A stretch of 62,074 nt of DNA from Cymbomonas tetramitiformis. Taxonomy: Eukaryota > Chlorophyta > Pyramimonadophyceae > Pyramimonadales > Pyramimonadaceae. Positions 22,348 through 32,686 of the stretch are shown here, in pieces. Where the stretch lies: contig LGRX02027684.1 of NCBI GenBank assembly GCA_001247695.2, positions 1-62,074 of the forward strand. The letters are read 5' to 3'. The position numbers and the translations under genes were made by a program. The notes under the pieces are model-generated. The model saw only the letters and a program-made list of their open reading frames with translations. It was not told where the DNA came from and did not search any database. Every line of letters begins with the position of its first letter. The first letter of the stretch is position 1.

Positions 22348-23231
22348 CTAAGGTCTTGAGCATCGTGCAGATTTCATTCCTGGCCAAAGGTAGATGGCGT
22401 GGAGGGGGATTTTAAATCCCGGAGGGCGGTGGCAGATACACTTGGTCTCAAGGCGTGACGCCGGCATCAGCAGGGTATGTTTGGCATCCTCGTTCAAGAC
22501 AAAGACGGCACGGCTGTTCATGCGCGCGTTTTTGATAGTCGGGTATGCCGTCACCATGGCTAGACGGCACACAGCGCAATGTGTGGCCGGGTCCCAGATC
22601 AGATAGTAAGCTTCCACGCGGCCGTATTCAAATGCATCGGCTTCAGAGGATGCTAAGGCTACGTTGTAGGAGATTCTGGTTACTGCCCTGGTGTACATCG
22701 TGGATGTGAAGTCCTCGTCGCCGTGCCGCATTCGTGGAAAACATAGGACGTCCAAGGCGTCCCGTTCTAGCTCGTATCGCTCACCGTGCATGGCACGCAA
22801 GGAAGCCGCCAAACCCGGCAGCAGCCTTCCTTCCGCATCGGCGCTTAGCGCGGATACCGCCACGCCACCGCGGATGATGTGATGACCGACATCCATGAAG
22901 TGACACGCGAGCCCCGGGTCATCGCGGAAACCCGGGCCGTCCTCTTTCACCGAGTGCGCGACATAGTCTGGAAGGAACCGGATCCCGGGGTACAAGTGGG
23001 CCATGTCATCTACACGGTCTTTCAGCAAGTAGGCGTTACCGATGCATGAATCGATGGCCTTCCCCCCCACCGGCTCCGGCACCACCCCCTTCGCCTCCCC
23101 CAACAGGCGCTCCACCCATAGCTCGATGTTGGAGCTGACAACGCCTACCTTCTCCTCTTGCTTGCACAAGTGTACCACGGCTAGGCGTAGATTCAGCGTC
23201 AGCATGTTCATAGGGCACTCGTTCTCAATAA
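22348..23231 (-). pseudogene. tnp2 transposase C-terminal fragment
   Basis: Nearly identical to the C-terminal part of the 384-residue ORF at 56737-57891 (for example ENECPMNMLTLNLRLAV and IELWVERLLGEAKGV, resembling the DUF4218 region of CACTA transposases). Upstream of the codons for VIIENECP the frame enters satellite sequence at 23235, so the N-terminal part is missing. Confidence 0.8.
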
Positions 23232-23234
23232 TGA

Positions 23235-26200
23235 CACTGCTCACCCTTTGGCCGCTGATTCGCAACCGCAGATGAAGCAGCATAGGGCACGGCGCCGGGG
23301 AGACCGCCGCACGCGCCACGCGCCTGATTCGGCGCGGAGCGGAGCAGCCTCCCCGCACCCTTGGTCCCTGGGTCCTATAGTCCTTGCGGGCACGCTTTGC
23401 ACCTATCTACCGTACGCGCACCCTCCGCCATCCCTCCCCACCCACCACTCGCAGCGCCGCTGCTCACTCTTTGGCTGCTGATTCGCAACCGCAGATGAAG
23501 CAGCATAAGGCACGGCGCCGGGGAGAGCGCCGCACGCGCCACGCGCCTGATTCGGCGCGGAGCGGAGCAGCCTCCCCGCACCCTTGGTCCCTGGGTCCTA
23601 TGGTCCTTGCGTGCACGCTTTGCACCTATCTACCGTACGCGCACCCTCGCGCATTCCTCCCCACCCACCACTCGCAGCGCCGCTGCTCACCCTTTGGCCG
23701 CTGATTCGCAACCGCAGATGAAGCAGCATAAGGCACAGCGCCGGGGAGAGCGCCGCACGCGCCACGCGCCTGATTCGGCGCGGAGCGGAGCAGCCTCCCC
23801 GCACCCTTGGTCCCTGGGTCCTATGGTCCTTGCGTGCACGCTTTGCACCTATCTACCGTACGCGCACCCTCCGCCATCCCTCCCCACCCACCACTCGCAG
23901 CGCCGCTGCTCACCCTTTGGCCGCTGATTCGCAACCGCAGATGAAGCAGCATAAGGCACGGCGCCGGGGAGAGCGCCGCACGCGCCACGCGCCTGATTCG
24001 GCGCGGAGCGGAGCAGCCTCCCCGCACCCTTGGTCCCTGGGTCCTAGGGTCCTTGCGTGCACGCTATGCACCTATCTACCGTACGCGCACCCTCGCGCAT
24101 CCCTCCCCACCCACGACCTGCAGCGCCGCTGCTCACTCTTTGGCCGCTGATTCGCAACCGCAGATGAAGCAGCATAAGGCACGGCGCCGGGGAGAGTGCC
24201 GCACGCGCCACGCGCCTGATTCGGCGCGGAGCGGAGCAGCCTCCCCGCACCCTTGGTCCCTGGGTCCTATGGTCCTTGCGTGCACCCTATGCACCTTTCT
24301 ACTGTACCCGCACCGTCGCCCATCCCTCCCCACCCACCACTCGCAGCGCCGCTGCTCACCCTTTGGCCGCTGATTCGCAACCGCCGATGAAGCAGCATAA
24401 GGCACGGCGCCGGGGAGAGCGCCGCACGCGCCACGCGCCCGATTCGGCGCGGAGCGGAGCAGCCTCCCCGCACCCTTTGTCCCTGGGTCCTATGCTCCTT
24501 GCGTGCACGCTATGCACCTATCTACCGTACGCGCACCCTCCGCCATCCCTCCCCACCCACCACTCGCAGCGCCGCTGCTCACTCTTTGGCCGCTGATTCG
24601 CAACCGCAGATGAAGCAGCATAAGGCACGGCGCCGGGGAGAGCGCCGCACGCGCCACGCGCCTGATTCGGCGCGGAGCGGAGCAGCCTCCCCGCACCCTT
24701 GGTCCCTGGGTCCTATAGTCCTTGCGTGCACGCTTTGCACCTATCTACCGTACGCGCACCTTCGCGCATTCCTCCCCACCCATGACTCGCAGCGCCGCTG
24801 CTCACCCTTTGGCCGCTGATTCGCGACCGCAGATGAAGCAGCATAAGGCACGGCGCCGGGGAGAGCGCCGCACGCGCCACGCGCCTGATTCGGCGCGGAG
24901 CGGAGCAGCCTCCCCGCACCCTTGGTCCCTGGGTCCTATGCTCCTTGCGTGCACGCTTTGCACCTATCTACCGTACGTGCACCCTCCGCCATCCCTGCTC
25001 ACGGCCTGCTCACTAAACTGGCCGGTAGTTGCCGCTGCTAGCGACCATATGAAACACTTGCCATCGCCGGGGACTATTACAAGCAGCCATGTGCGTAGAG
25101 AGCAGGGAGAGCGGCCCTACAAAAACACGCGAACGGACACTGTCACAGGGGCATACACTCGATGGCTGTGGAAGCATGCGCAGCTCGGGACCGACATCGC
25201 CAGGTATCCATGGCCATGTCGATGGCCCGGGGAGAGCCACTCTTTGGCCGCTGCTCACCCTTTGGCCGCTGATTCGCAACCGCAGATGACGCAGCATAAG
25301 GCACAGCGCCGGGGAGAGTGCCGCACGCGCCACGCGCCTGATTCGGCGCGGAGCGGAGCAGCCTCCCCGCACCCTTTGTCCCTGGGTCCTATGGTCCTTG
25401 CGTGCACACTTTGCACCTATCTACCGTACGCGCACCCTCGCGCATCCCTCCCCACCCACGACCTGCAGCGCCGCTGCTCACCCTTTGGCCGCTGATTCGC
25501 AACCGCAGATGACGCAGCATAAGGCACGGCGCCGGGGAGAGAGCCGCACGCGCCACGCGCCTGATTCGGCGCGGAGCGGAGCAGCCTCCCCGCACGCTTT
25601 GTCCCTGGGTCCTATGGTCCTTGCGTGCACACTATGCACCTATCTACCGTACACACACCCTCGCGCATCCCTCCCCCCCCACGCCCTGCAGCGCCGCTGC
25701 TCACCCTTTGGCCGCTGATTCGCAACCGCAGATGAAGCAGGATAAGGCACGGCGCCGGGGAGAGTGCCGCACGCGCCACGCGCCTGATTCGGCGCGGAGC
25801 GGAGCAGCCTCCCCGCACGCTTTGTCCCTGGGTCCTATGGTCCTTGCGTGCACACTATGCACCTATCTTCTACCGTACACACACCCTCGCGCATCCCTCC
25901 CCACCCACGACCTGCAGCGCCGCTGCTCACCCTTTGGCCGCTGATTCGCAACCGCAGATGAAGCAGGATAAGGCACGGCGCCGGGGAGAGCGCCGCACGC
26001 GCCACGCGCCTGATTCGGCGCGGAGCGGAGCAGCCTCCCCGCACCCTTTGTCCCTGGGTCCTATGGTCCTTGCGTGCACACTATGCACCTATCTACCGTA
26101 CGCGCACCCTCGCGCATCCCTCCCCACCCACGACCTGCAGCGCCGCTGCTCACCCTTTGGCCGCTGATTCGCAACCGCAGATGAAGCAGGATAAGGCACA

Positions 26201-26545
26201 GCGCCGGGGAGAGCGCCGCACGCGCCACGCGCCTGATTCGGCGCGGAGCGGAGCAGCCTCCCCGCACCCTTTGTCCCTGGGTCCTATGGTCCTTGCGTGC
26301 ACACTATGCACCTATCTACGGTACGCGCACCCTCGCGCATCCCTCCCCACCCACGACCTGCAGCGCCGCTGCTCACCCTTTGGCCGCTGATTCGCAACCG
26401 CAGATGAAGCAGGATAAGGCACAGCGCCGGGGAGAGCGCCGCACGCGCCACGCGCCTGATTCGGCGCGGAGCGGAGCAGCCTCCCCGCACCCTTTGTCCC
26501 TGGGTCCTATGTTCCTTGCGTGCACCCTATGCACCTTTCTACAAA
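23235..26545. repeat. 223-bp satellite array inside the CACTA element, about 13-14 copies
   Basis: Tandem GC-rich 223-bp units contain CCCTTTGGCCGCTGATTCGC, CGGCGCCGGGGAGAGCGCC and TATCTACCGTACGCGCACCC. One unit is 226 bp through an extra TTC near 25868. A 250-bp unrelated insert occupies about 24990-25245. Later units share variants (GGATAAGGCAC, CACGACCTGCAG), showing local homogenisation. Each unit has a 106-codon + ORF and a 68-codon - ORF. These are probably incidental, because 223 is not a multiple of 3 and no domain is recognisable. Confidence 0.95.
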
Positions 26546-26937
26546 GAAATAAACAAAGATATATGCCGGGGAAAAAAAACAATCCCACCCATGACTCGCT
26601 GTTCACCCCTTGGCCGCTGATTCGCAACCGCAGATGAACAGTCGCCCGACAGGCTGCTGACCAGGCACCCGCGGAGTGGCGGCTGCGTTCACTAGATGAA
26701 GGGCGGGCGGGCGGGATCCCGTACGGGAAGGGAGGGGAAGGAAAAGTTCACGGTCTTACCGGGTTTTCCTCGACCACTCCTCCAGCGACCGGGGGGAGGC
26801 CGCCTCCCTGCACGGTTGCAGCTTCGGAGGCCTGCGCACCAGTTCACGAAAGCATGTTTGAATCCACTGCGGAAACCATGGGATATTCCCACAGCAGTGA
26901 CATCCCACAGCGTGCATGCCGGAAAACAGGGGAGTCC

Positions 26938-27431
26938 GCATACCTGAATGAATACGCACAGCCGGTGACTTTTCCTAAGCACGTGATTCCGCACCAGGGC
27001 GCAGTCACCGGCTGTGTGTATCCACATATTCGCTGACCACCTATTTACGCAGAAACCTTCAGGAGCTGTCCGCTCTTTCAGTCGAACAGCGGTTAACTAA
27101 TTAAGCCACGAACCTATCCAACATGCACATCCACAAGAGACAAGCATGGGGCACGTATCCTTTGGAGCGAGTGCGGCCTGGCCTGCATACCTGAATGAAT
27201 ACGCACAGCCGGTGACTTTTCCTAAGCACGTGATTCTGCACCAGGGCGCAGTCACCGGCTGTGTGTATCCACATATTCGCTGACCACCTATTTACGCAGA
27301 AACTTTCAGGAGCCGTCCGCTCTTTGAGTCGAACAGCGGTTAACTAATTAAGCCACGAACCTATCCAACATGCACATCCACAAGAGACAAGCATGGGGCA
27401 CGTAACCTTTGGAGCGAGTGCGGCCTGGCCT
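26938..27431. repeat. 247-bp tandem duplication
   Basis: Two head-to-tail 247-bp copies begin GCATACCTGAATGAATACGC, with very few differences. Each contains the inverted pair CAGCCGGTGACTTTTCC / GCAGTCACCGGCTGTG, which can form a stem. They lie within the right half of the CACTA element. Confidence 0.9.
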
Positions 27432-28130
27432 GCCTCGCTGCCAACCGTGGCCGTCCTTGCCCGTTTAGGTGCACCTTGTTCAGCAGCGCTCGTTGCTCCT
27501 GTTCGGGTACTCTCCATTCTTTAGTAACAGTACTCGCTTTTAAAAGTAAACTACCTGTTCTGCATACATTGCAACAGAACTGCTTTCTGTCACCCGCGTG
27601 ATTCAAGAAAAAAGTAAAACTACTTACCAGCCATTTTCTTTCTCGACCTTCAGCTACTTAAATTAAATAAACAAAAAAATAAACTGTTACAGTTTAACTG
27701 TTTTTTGAAAACTTCAACTTCAAGAACCTAACTTGGTTTCTTGGCTACGTTACCTCTATCTCTTACCAGCTATGGTGCGCGTGGCCACTAAAATCGGCTA
27801 CCTTTCGGCTCCCTACTGGTTTAGCCGAGACAGGTATGATACGATCTGTATGTGACGCATCCCACCTATCTACTGAACGATGATGTATACCCCTGCCTGC
27901 GTTCATACCTGGCCGCCATTCGCCAGTCGCTCCACTCCCGTCAATTCTACCTTGGCCACAGACCAGAGAATTGCACATCTACCATTCAGGATCCTCGTTT
28001 ACCACGGTTTACCAGCTCCGTCTCTATATTTATACTACATTGCGAAGTTTTATATCCATTTACCATTAGGCCACGACCATTTACCATTCCAGATCCTCGT
28101 TTACCACGCTCCGTTCTGAAATTACCAGGC
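27432..28130. other. Right internal part of CACTA element, no gene seen
   Basis: AT-richer DNA before the right subterminal repeats. Short ORFs lack any recognisable domain. Confidence 0.5.
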
Positions 28131-28586
28131 TTTTACCATGCTTCAACCTATGTTACCGCAAATTACCAATGATTTACCGTCAGTTATTTTTTTTATATAA
28201 ATATTTTAACGTTTACCACCTGATTACCACCCCCCATAGGGGCTTACCGCCGTTTACCACCAGTTTACCACATTTTAACACCAGTTTACCACATTCTACC
28301 ACGATTCCTTCTCAGTGTGTAGGGCAGGAGCCAGGGTGACAAGGCCTAACTGCTAATCTAACTGTGCAATTCTGATACACAAATTAGAACCCTCTAGCTA
28401 GCACAAGAGCAGAAACTCACAGGCAATTAAGGTCCTGGTAAACTACTGAAAGGCTCTGTGTCAGCAAGTCAAATTGAAGATTTCAAAGGTGTCAAAGTAA
28501 AACCATAAACCAGATTGAAGAAGTCTTTGAGGTCACAGGAGTTCCGCACACCACCATGTTGGTGTGCCTCCAGAGTGAGCAAGAAG

Positions 28587-31166
28587 TCAATCGACAGTAC
28601 CAAAGTAGTCAGCGGTGGCCTCACGGAAGTCCATCCCATAATAGGAAGTAAAGTAACCAGCTCCATAATAGTGCTCCGCATCAAGAGGACCGCTCTCAAC
28701 ATGTAAGGCCATGCCGTAATAAAATGCCATGCCGAAACCCAAATCCGCTTGAGCTAAATCCTGAAATGCTAAAAAGCTCAGGCTGTCAGGAGGCTCGGGC
28801 GGCTGAAGCTGTGGCACATCGTCAGTCAACAAGAGACCCTGAGCCGGGATCACAGAATCAACAAAATCATTCGTAGAGTAAAATGACGGAGTTTCCCAAT
28901 CGAGATTACCACCAGGCGAAGGCATCTCCGTAGCCGGTGCACATGCCAACACAGCAGAAGCCGTGGAAGCTGAAACAGCTACACCTGCAAAAGAAATACA
29001 GAAGAGAGAGAGCACCGCGAGAGCGCCGATTGCCGGCGTGCCAAAGCCGAAAGGCGGCACACCGCACCCGATAGTACTGGCCGGAGCCCGTGGCTTCACC
29101 GCGAAAGTACCGTCGGCGAAATCCTCGTAGTCGTCCGTGTCATAGCCCGCCAGGTCAGACGGGTGGACGGCGGCGTGATTTACCGTCTGCACGAAGCCTC
29201 CGAACTCACCGCATGTCGCCTCCGTGGTGGTTACCCGCGCCGATTGAGTTGGCGCGGGCTGTACATCCTTTACCTGCGAAACAGGCATAGCAGGGGCCGG
29301 CACGGCGGACGCCGATGCCGCCGCACCACCTGCCGGAACCTGCCCCTCCGGTGTGATCCCCGCCGCAGCGGCAGGGCCACACACCAGAGCCGACGCATGC
29401 TCCTCAACCGCACTCCCAGGAACAAAGGATGCGTGAGTGTAATGTACCTTTTCTTGGGCGGCCTGAACCTCAGTGGTGAGGGCATCAAGCCGCCGCAAGA
29501 TGTCCTCGTCGTCGGTCCCTCCAGAAGGCGGAGGCGGCACGCTGAAGCCGTAGGCCGACACGTCGATGCCGCCAATCCCGCCCGCGGAAAGCACAGCGGG
29601 AGGACCGTAAGCCGACGCCGCACGGGCAAAGGCCTCCGGACCATCATCCGCAGCCTCCTGGAAGACCTGCACAAGTGCCAGGGTGTGGAGCCCCTCCGCA
29701 TCCTCCTCCTCAATAGGAATGCAGAAGGCCGCTGCCGTGGCCGACGAATGCTGGCGCCCACCAAGAGGGCAGTCGCGGTACGCGTGATAGGCGTCCCCCT
29801 TGCCCGCCTTGCGGCAACGGTGGCAAAGGGGTTTGGCCTTCATGCTGTCCCTGTCAAACCCCACAGACGGTGCCGGGTGCACACCCACCCGATGGCCTCG
29901 CGGATGCTGCTTACCGCGCGGCTGCGGCTGCGGCTGTCGCTGAACCGCGCCCGTGCGATTGCCTTGCACGAGCGCCTTCAAGGCGGCGATCTCGTCGAGC
30001 AGAACGGCGTGCTCAGACGACGTGATAAGCGCAGAGGGCTTACCGCCTGCCCCCAGTGTCTGCTTCTCACGCACCGCCGCCCCATCGTCCGACTGCGCCC
30101 AGGCCTGAAAGATGGCCACGACGAGCGCCTGGAGCGAGCGGAGAGTCACCCCGCCGAGGTCACCCGCAAGCGGGTACCGCACCTTCACCGCAGCGTAGAA
30201 GATCGGGTCGAGGCGGTTGTAGAGCGACAACTTGCGGGTCTCGTCGGTTGGCTGCCAGTCAGGAGCGCGGTTATCCCGCACCAGACGCTGCTCACGAGCC
30301 AAGATAGGCTGCGGGTCAACGCCTGCGGGATAACGTAACGCCGCGTGCTCCTGCTGGTGGCTCTCACGTAGGGCCGTCGGCACGCTGCCCTTGATGATGT
30401 CGATGAGAGCCCGACGCCCATCTCGGTCAGCCGAAGAGTCCGTACCCCGAAGCCATGTGTCGGCCACAGAGTTCCGCTCCACGACGAGGGCCAAGACGTC
30501 ATAGAGGAGCCCATTCACCTTCTCGATAACCAGAGAGGTGGGGTCGTCGAGGTCAAAGGGAGCCAAGTCCAACCCAGCGGACTCAAACTCGGTCCGAAGC
30601 TGCACCACCAACTCGGAGAGGCGGTCGGTGTCGTCGGTACCACGATAATGATGTTTCTTGGAACCAAGGATATCCTCGCGGATACCCTTGGCCCAAGCCC
30701 GATGCAACCTCCCCTTGTAGACCACGTCAACAGCGGCGTGCTGGTCAACAAGATGCTTCCGCAACGCGACAGCGGTGTCGGAGTTGCTGGAAGGATTAGG
30801 GGGCACCACAGGCGGGGTGCTAGCGGTTGGGGTGTCCCGAACCGCATCTATAAGCCGAATAGAGGCGTCCAAGTCGGAGTCCCTCAATAGGCGCTTGCGA
30901 GCTCGTGTAGATGTCGCCATACTTCTGAAAGCCAGAGAAAAGATGATGCGCGGAAGCACGTTCGGGTGTTGTGGCGGAAATGGAGGGAAGACGCAACGGC
31001 AGAACGTGCGGAGCGGCGTAAAGAGTGTGCGGCACTTGCAAATGTCGATGTGGTCGAAGGCGTCCGGAGCACCAGCCCAAAATACGTAAACCAGCGGGAT
31101 CAGTGCAGGTAGAACAACGCAAATGAACATTGCCACAACCGAGCAATAGCAACGCTCGGTGCCCAT
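28587..31166 (-). CDS. Gag-like protein of the gag-only LTR family (intact)
   Basis: An uninterrupted 859-residue ORF. It has an N-terminal hydrophobic segment (about residues 8-32, including VVAMFI and VFWAGAPDAFDH). A conserved core runs from about residue 85 (MATSTRARKRLLRDSDLDA), with RAWAKGIREDILGSKKHHYR and SADRDGRRALIDIIKGSVP. A zinc-knuckle-like CHRCRKAGKGDAYHAYRDC lies near residues 440-460. An Ala/Pro-rich region, a second hydrophobic helix (about residues 700-735) and a Tyr-rich tail (YYGAGYFTSYYGMDF) complete it. Conservation with the frameshifted copy extends through both hydrophobic segments, so they are part of the protein. There is no protease, RT or integrase, so mobilisation would need a helper element. 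Gag identity rests on the zinc knuckle and LTR context. Confidence 0.75.
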   Translation of the reverse strand: MGTERCYCSVVAMFICVVLPALIPLVYVFWAGAPDAFDHIDICKCRTLFTPLRTFCRCVFPPFPPQHPNVLPRIIFSLAFRSMATSTRARKRLLRDSDLDASIRLIDAVRDTPTASTPPVVPPNPSSNSDTAVALRKHLVDQHAAVDVVYKGRLHRAWAKGIREDILGSKKHHYRGTDDTDRLSELVVQLRTEFESAGLDLAPFDLDDPTSLVIEKVNGLLYDVLALVVERNSVADTWLRGTDSSADRDGRRALIDIIKGSVPTALRESHQQEHAALRYPAGVDPQPILAREQRLVRDNRAPDWQPTDETRKLSLYNRLDPIFYAAVKVRYPLAGDLGGVTLRSLQALVVAIFQAWAQSDDGAAVREKQTLGAGGKPSALITSSEHAVLLDEIAALKALVQGNRTGAVQRQPQPQPRGKQHPRGHRVGVHPAPSVGFDRDSMKAKPLCHRCRKAGKGDAYHAYRDCPLGGRQHSSATAAAFCIPIEEEDAEGLHTLALVQVFQEAADDGPEAFARAASAYGPPAVLSAGGIGGIDVSAYGFSVPPPPSGGTDDEDILRRLDALTTEVQAAQEKVHYTHASFVPGSAVEEHASALVCGPAAAAGITPEGQVPAGGAAASASAVPAPAMPVSQVKDVQPAPTQSARVTTTEATCGEFGGFVQTVNHAAVHPSDLAGYDTDDYEDFADGTFAVKPRAPASTIGCGVPPFGFGTPAIGALAVLSLFCISFAGVAVSASTASAVLACAPATEMPSPGGNLDWETPSFYSTNDFVDSVIPAQGLLLTDDVPQLQPPEPPDSLSFLAFQDLAQADLGFGMAFYYGMALHVESGPLDAEHYYGAGYFTSYYGMDFREATADYFGTVD

Positions 31167-31318
31167 GACTCGCAGCCGTAAAAGACGTCTACCGTAAAAT
31201 CATGTCCAAATCCTAGTCGCACCCAAACGCGCAAGTGCGCACCACCTCTTCAAGCGGCTGCTTAGCCAATCATGGCCAAGATAGCAAGTGGAATGAAAAC
31301 ATGGATGGGGCCACGACC

Positions 31319-31574
31319 TACCGGAATATCCAAGTACACTAGATATCAGAAAGTCCCGTACTCGTGTGGATAAACTGTATAAGATAAATAAACCCTAAGC
31401 TAGATATACCCGGAACGGTCTCGGACGGTCTCGGACGGTCTAGCCTACCTGTGACACAGCGTGTGTCACAGTACGAACCTACAGATCAGTCAACAGTCCA
31501 GTGTTGGTCCTAGGGATCTGTCATAGGGGCCTGACCGGGACTCCCAGTCAGGGCTGCCTATACAGATTTCAGCA
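31319..31574 (-). repeat. 5' LTR of gag-only element copy 2
   Basis: 256 bp, related to 15531-15785. It shares the palindromic GTGACACAGCGTGTGTCAC and the ACGGTCTCGG motif, here in three tandem copies. TATCC follows at 31575, but its matching target duplication is lost with the missing 3' LTR. Confidence 0.85.
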
Positions 31575-31579
31575 TATCC

Positions 31580-31740
31580 CAGTCTAAGATGAGATAATAA
31601 AATAACTTAGGTGTTTTATTATCGGACGGAACTGACGGCAGGCAAGATGCAAGTGACACTACACGGCGAGGGGTGACACAGGAAGAGACTGTCACCCCCA
31701 TTTTATGGGGGGGCGAAAGTCTGTCTCCCCATGAGGGTGA
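31580..31740 (+). repeat. Diverged fragment of the hairpin-bearing LTR family
   Basis: GCAAGTGACA..CGGCGAGGGGTGACACAGG followed by CCCCCATTTTATGGGGGG and GCGAAAGTCTGT matches the reverse complement of the outer LTR (11457-11708), including the hairpin. The copy is partial and inverted relative to that LTR. Confidence 0.6.
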
Positions 31741-31800
31741 ACTGAAGGTGGGTTGTCGAGTGTGATTCCCTTGATGGCTAAGGGCGTGCGAGCTACTCGG

Positions 31801-32081
31801 CAGGGTAGATATCTTCCGCGGAGGTGACTCGGCCCGCATTGGGAATTTACTTCGGCCACATTTCGGCCCGTCTCGGCCCGAACCCAAAATTGCCCGCCGC
31901 ATGCGCAAAATTTTAATTTTAAGTATGACAATTTGTCAAAAATCGATAAAATTTTGGAAATTTATCGATTTTCCCCTCAATGCGACTCGGCCCATCCGCA
32001 ACTTTTCCTTCGGCCCGCCTTCGGCCCGGGCCTCCGTGACACGGCCCCGGGCCGGCCAATCCCAGGAAGATATCTTCCCTG
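31801..32081. mobile_element. hAT-type MITE, 281 bp, TSD CTACTCGG
   Basis: Perfect 8-bp duplications CTACTCGG (31793-31800 and 32082-32089) flank a 281-bp element. Its inverted ends read CAGGGTAGATATCTTCC and CAGGGAAGATATCTTCC. CAGGG termini plus 8-bp TSDs are diagnostic of the hAT superfamily. The internal GGCCCGG-rich arms and the AATTTTAATTTTAAG core are shared, in the opposite orientation, with 17510-17790, which has the same length. It has no coding capacity. Confidence 0.93.
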
Positions 32082-32089
32082 CTACTCGG

Positions 32090-32686
32090 ATACTCCACAA
32101 GACATGCCTATAAGTCCCCTGAGGGGTGGGGGGTGGAGGGGTGGGAGAACAGTGGGATGACAGCCCGTGGCTGGCACTCGCGAGAGGTCTACGCGACTGA
32201 GTAAAAAATGGTATCGATTTTCTGAAAAAACTGGACCGTCATAGATGTATGCTATGCTATCGTATGCTAGCGCTAGCGTAGGTGCTGCAGGCCATCATCG
32301 TGAGAAACCCGTAAACCCCCCCCGAGAAGCAACGAGAGTCGAATCGAGTGGCAGGCACGGAAAAGTTTTAAAGTGGAAGATCTTTCGGAGGAAGACGCAG
32401 TGGAGGCTAATTCCGTGCAGTTCTCTTACAGCCTAAATCAGTTCGAGTTGGGGAGATGTCATAACGTAAATGGATAGCGACAAAGGATGTGCGGCATACT
32501 GCGACGTTATTCGTTGCTCTCACCTGTTCGGTGTGGATCCATCCACTGTAAGGAAGAGGGCACTTTCATTTTCCCCCGCTTTCATTGCGAGCTAAAGGGA
32601 GTTGGCGGAGCGTTTTGACAGAAACGCTTGTGCCAGCGGTTCGGTACGTCAACTAGGGCCTAGATAACGCAGATTATGGTTTACAG
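32090..32686. other. Upstream region of the secreted-protein gene, nothing recognised
   Basis: No ORF or repeat of note beyond short CTATGCTA direct repeats (32245-32280). It probably contains the promoter and 5' UTR of the next gene. Confidence 0.4.

Larger units (their letters stand above)
21768..28317. mobile_element. CACTA (EnSpm)-type transposon, internally replaced
   Basis: The left end CACTGAGAAATAAACG and right end (reverse complement CACTGAGAAGGAATCG) form inverted termini. Both are followed by subterminal arrays of TGGTAAA/GTGGTAAA, the typical CACTA layout. The left 1.46 kb closely matches 56160-57625, which starts the fuller copy, but the match stops inside the transposase and a 223-bp satellite array follows. 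No clear 3-bp target duplication is seen (GCA left, TGT right), and the flanks belong to two different retroelements. The element may therefore be a composite. It encodes only a transposase fragment. Confidence 0.75.
28318..31574 (-). mobile_element. Gag-only LTR element, copy 2, 3' LTR missing
   Basis: The 5' LTR (31319-31574, 256 bp, starting TGCTGAAATCTG in sense) is homologous to the LTRs of copy 1. The Gag ORF and 3' UTR follow, and the element stops at 28317, where the CACTA terminus abuts. The 3' LTR is not in the window. The LTRs and Gags of the two copies differ substantially, so they belong to separate lineages of one family. Confidence 0.8.

Noticed and set aside
23384..26637. Series of 106-codon + ORFs and 68-codon - ORFs at 223-bp steps
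   Set aside because: They are products of the satellite unit. The repeat length is not a multiple of three, the frames do not join, and no domain is recognisable.
21768..28317. Polinton-like virus or virophage interpretation of the inverted-terminal element
   Set aside because: No capsid, packaging ATPase or protein-primed polymerase. The termini and tnp2/DUF4218-like fragment fit CACTA.
28900..30338. 391-codon + ORF opposite the intact Gag
   Set aside because: It is antisense of the 859-residue Gag, which is conserved in a second copy. The + frame has no recognisable features.
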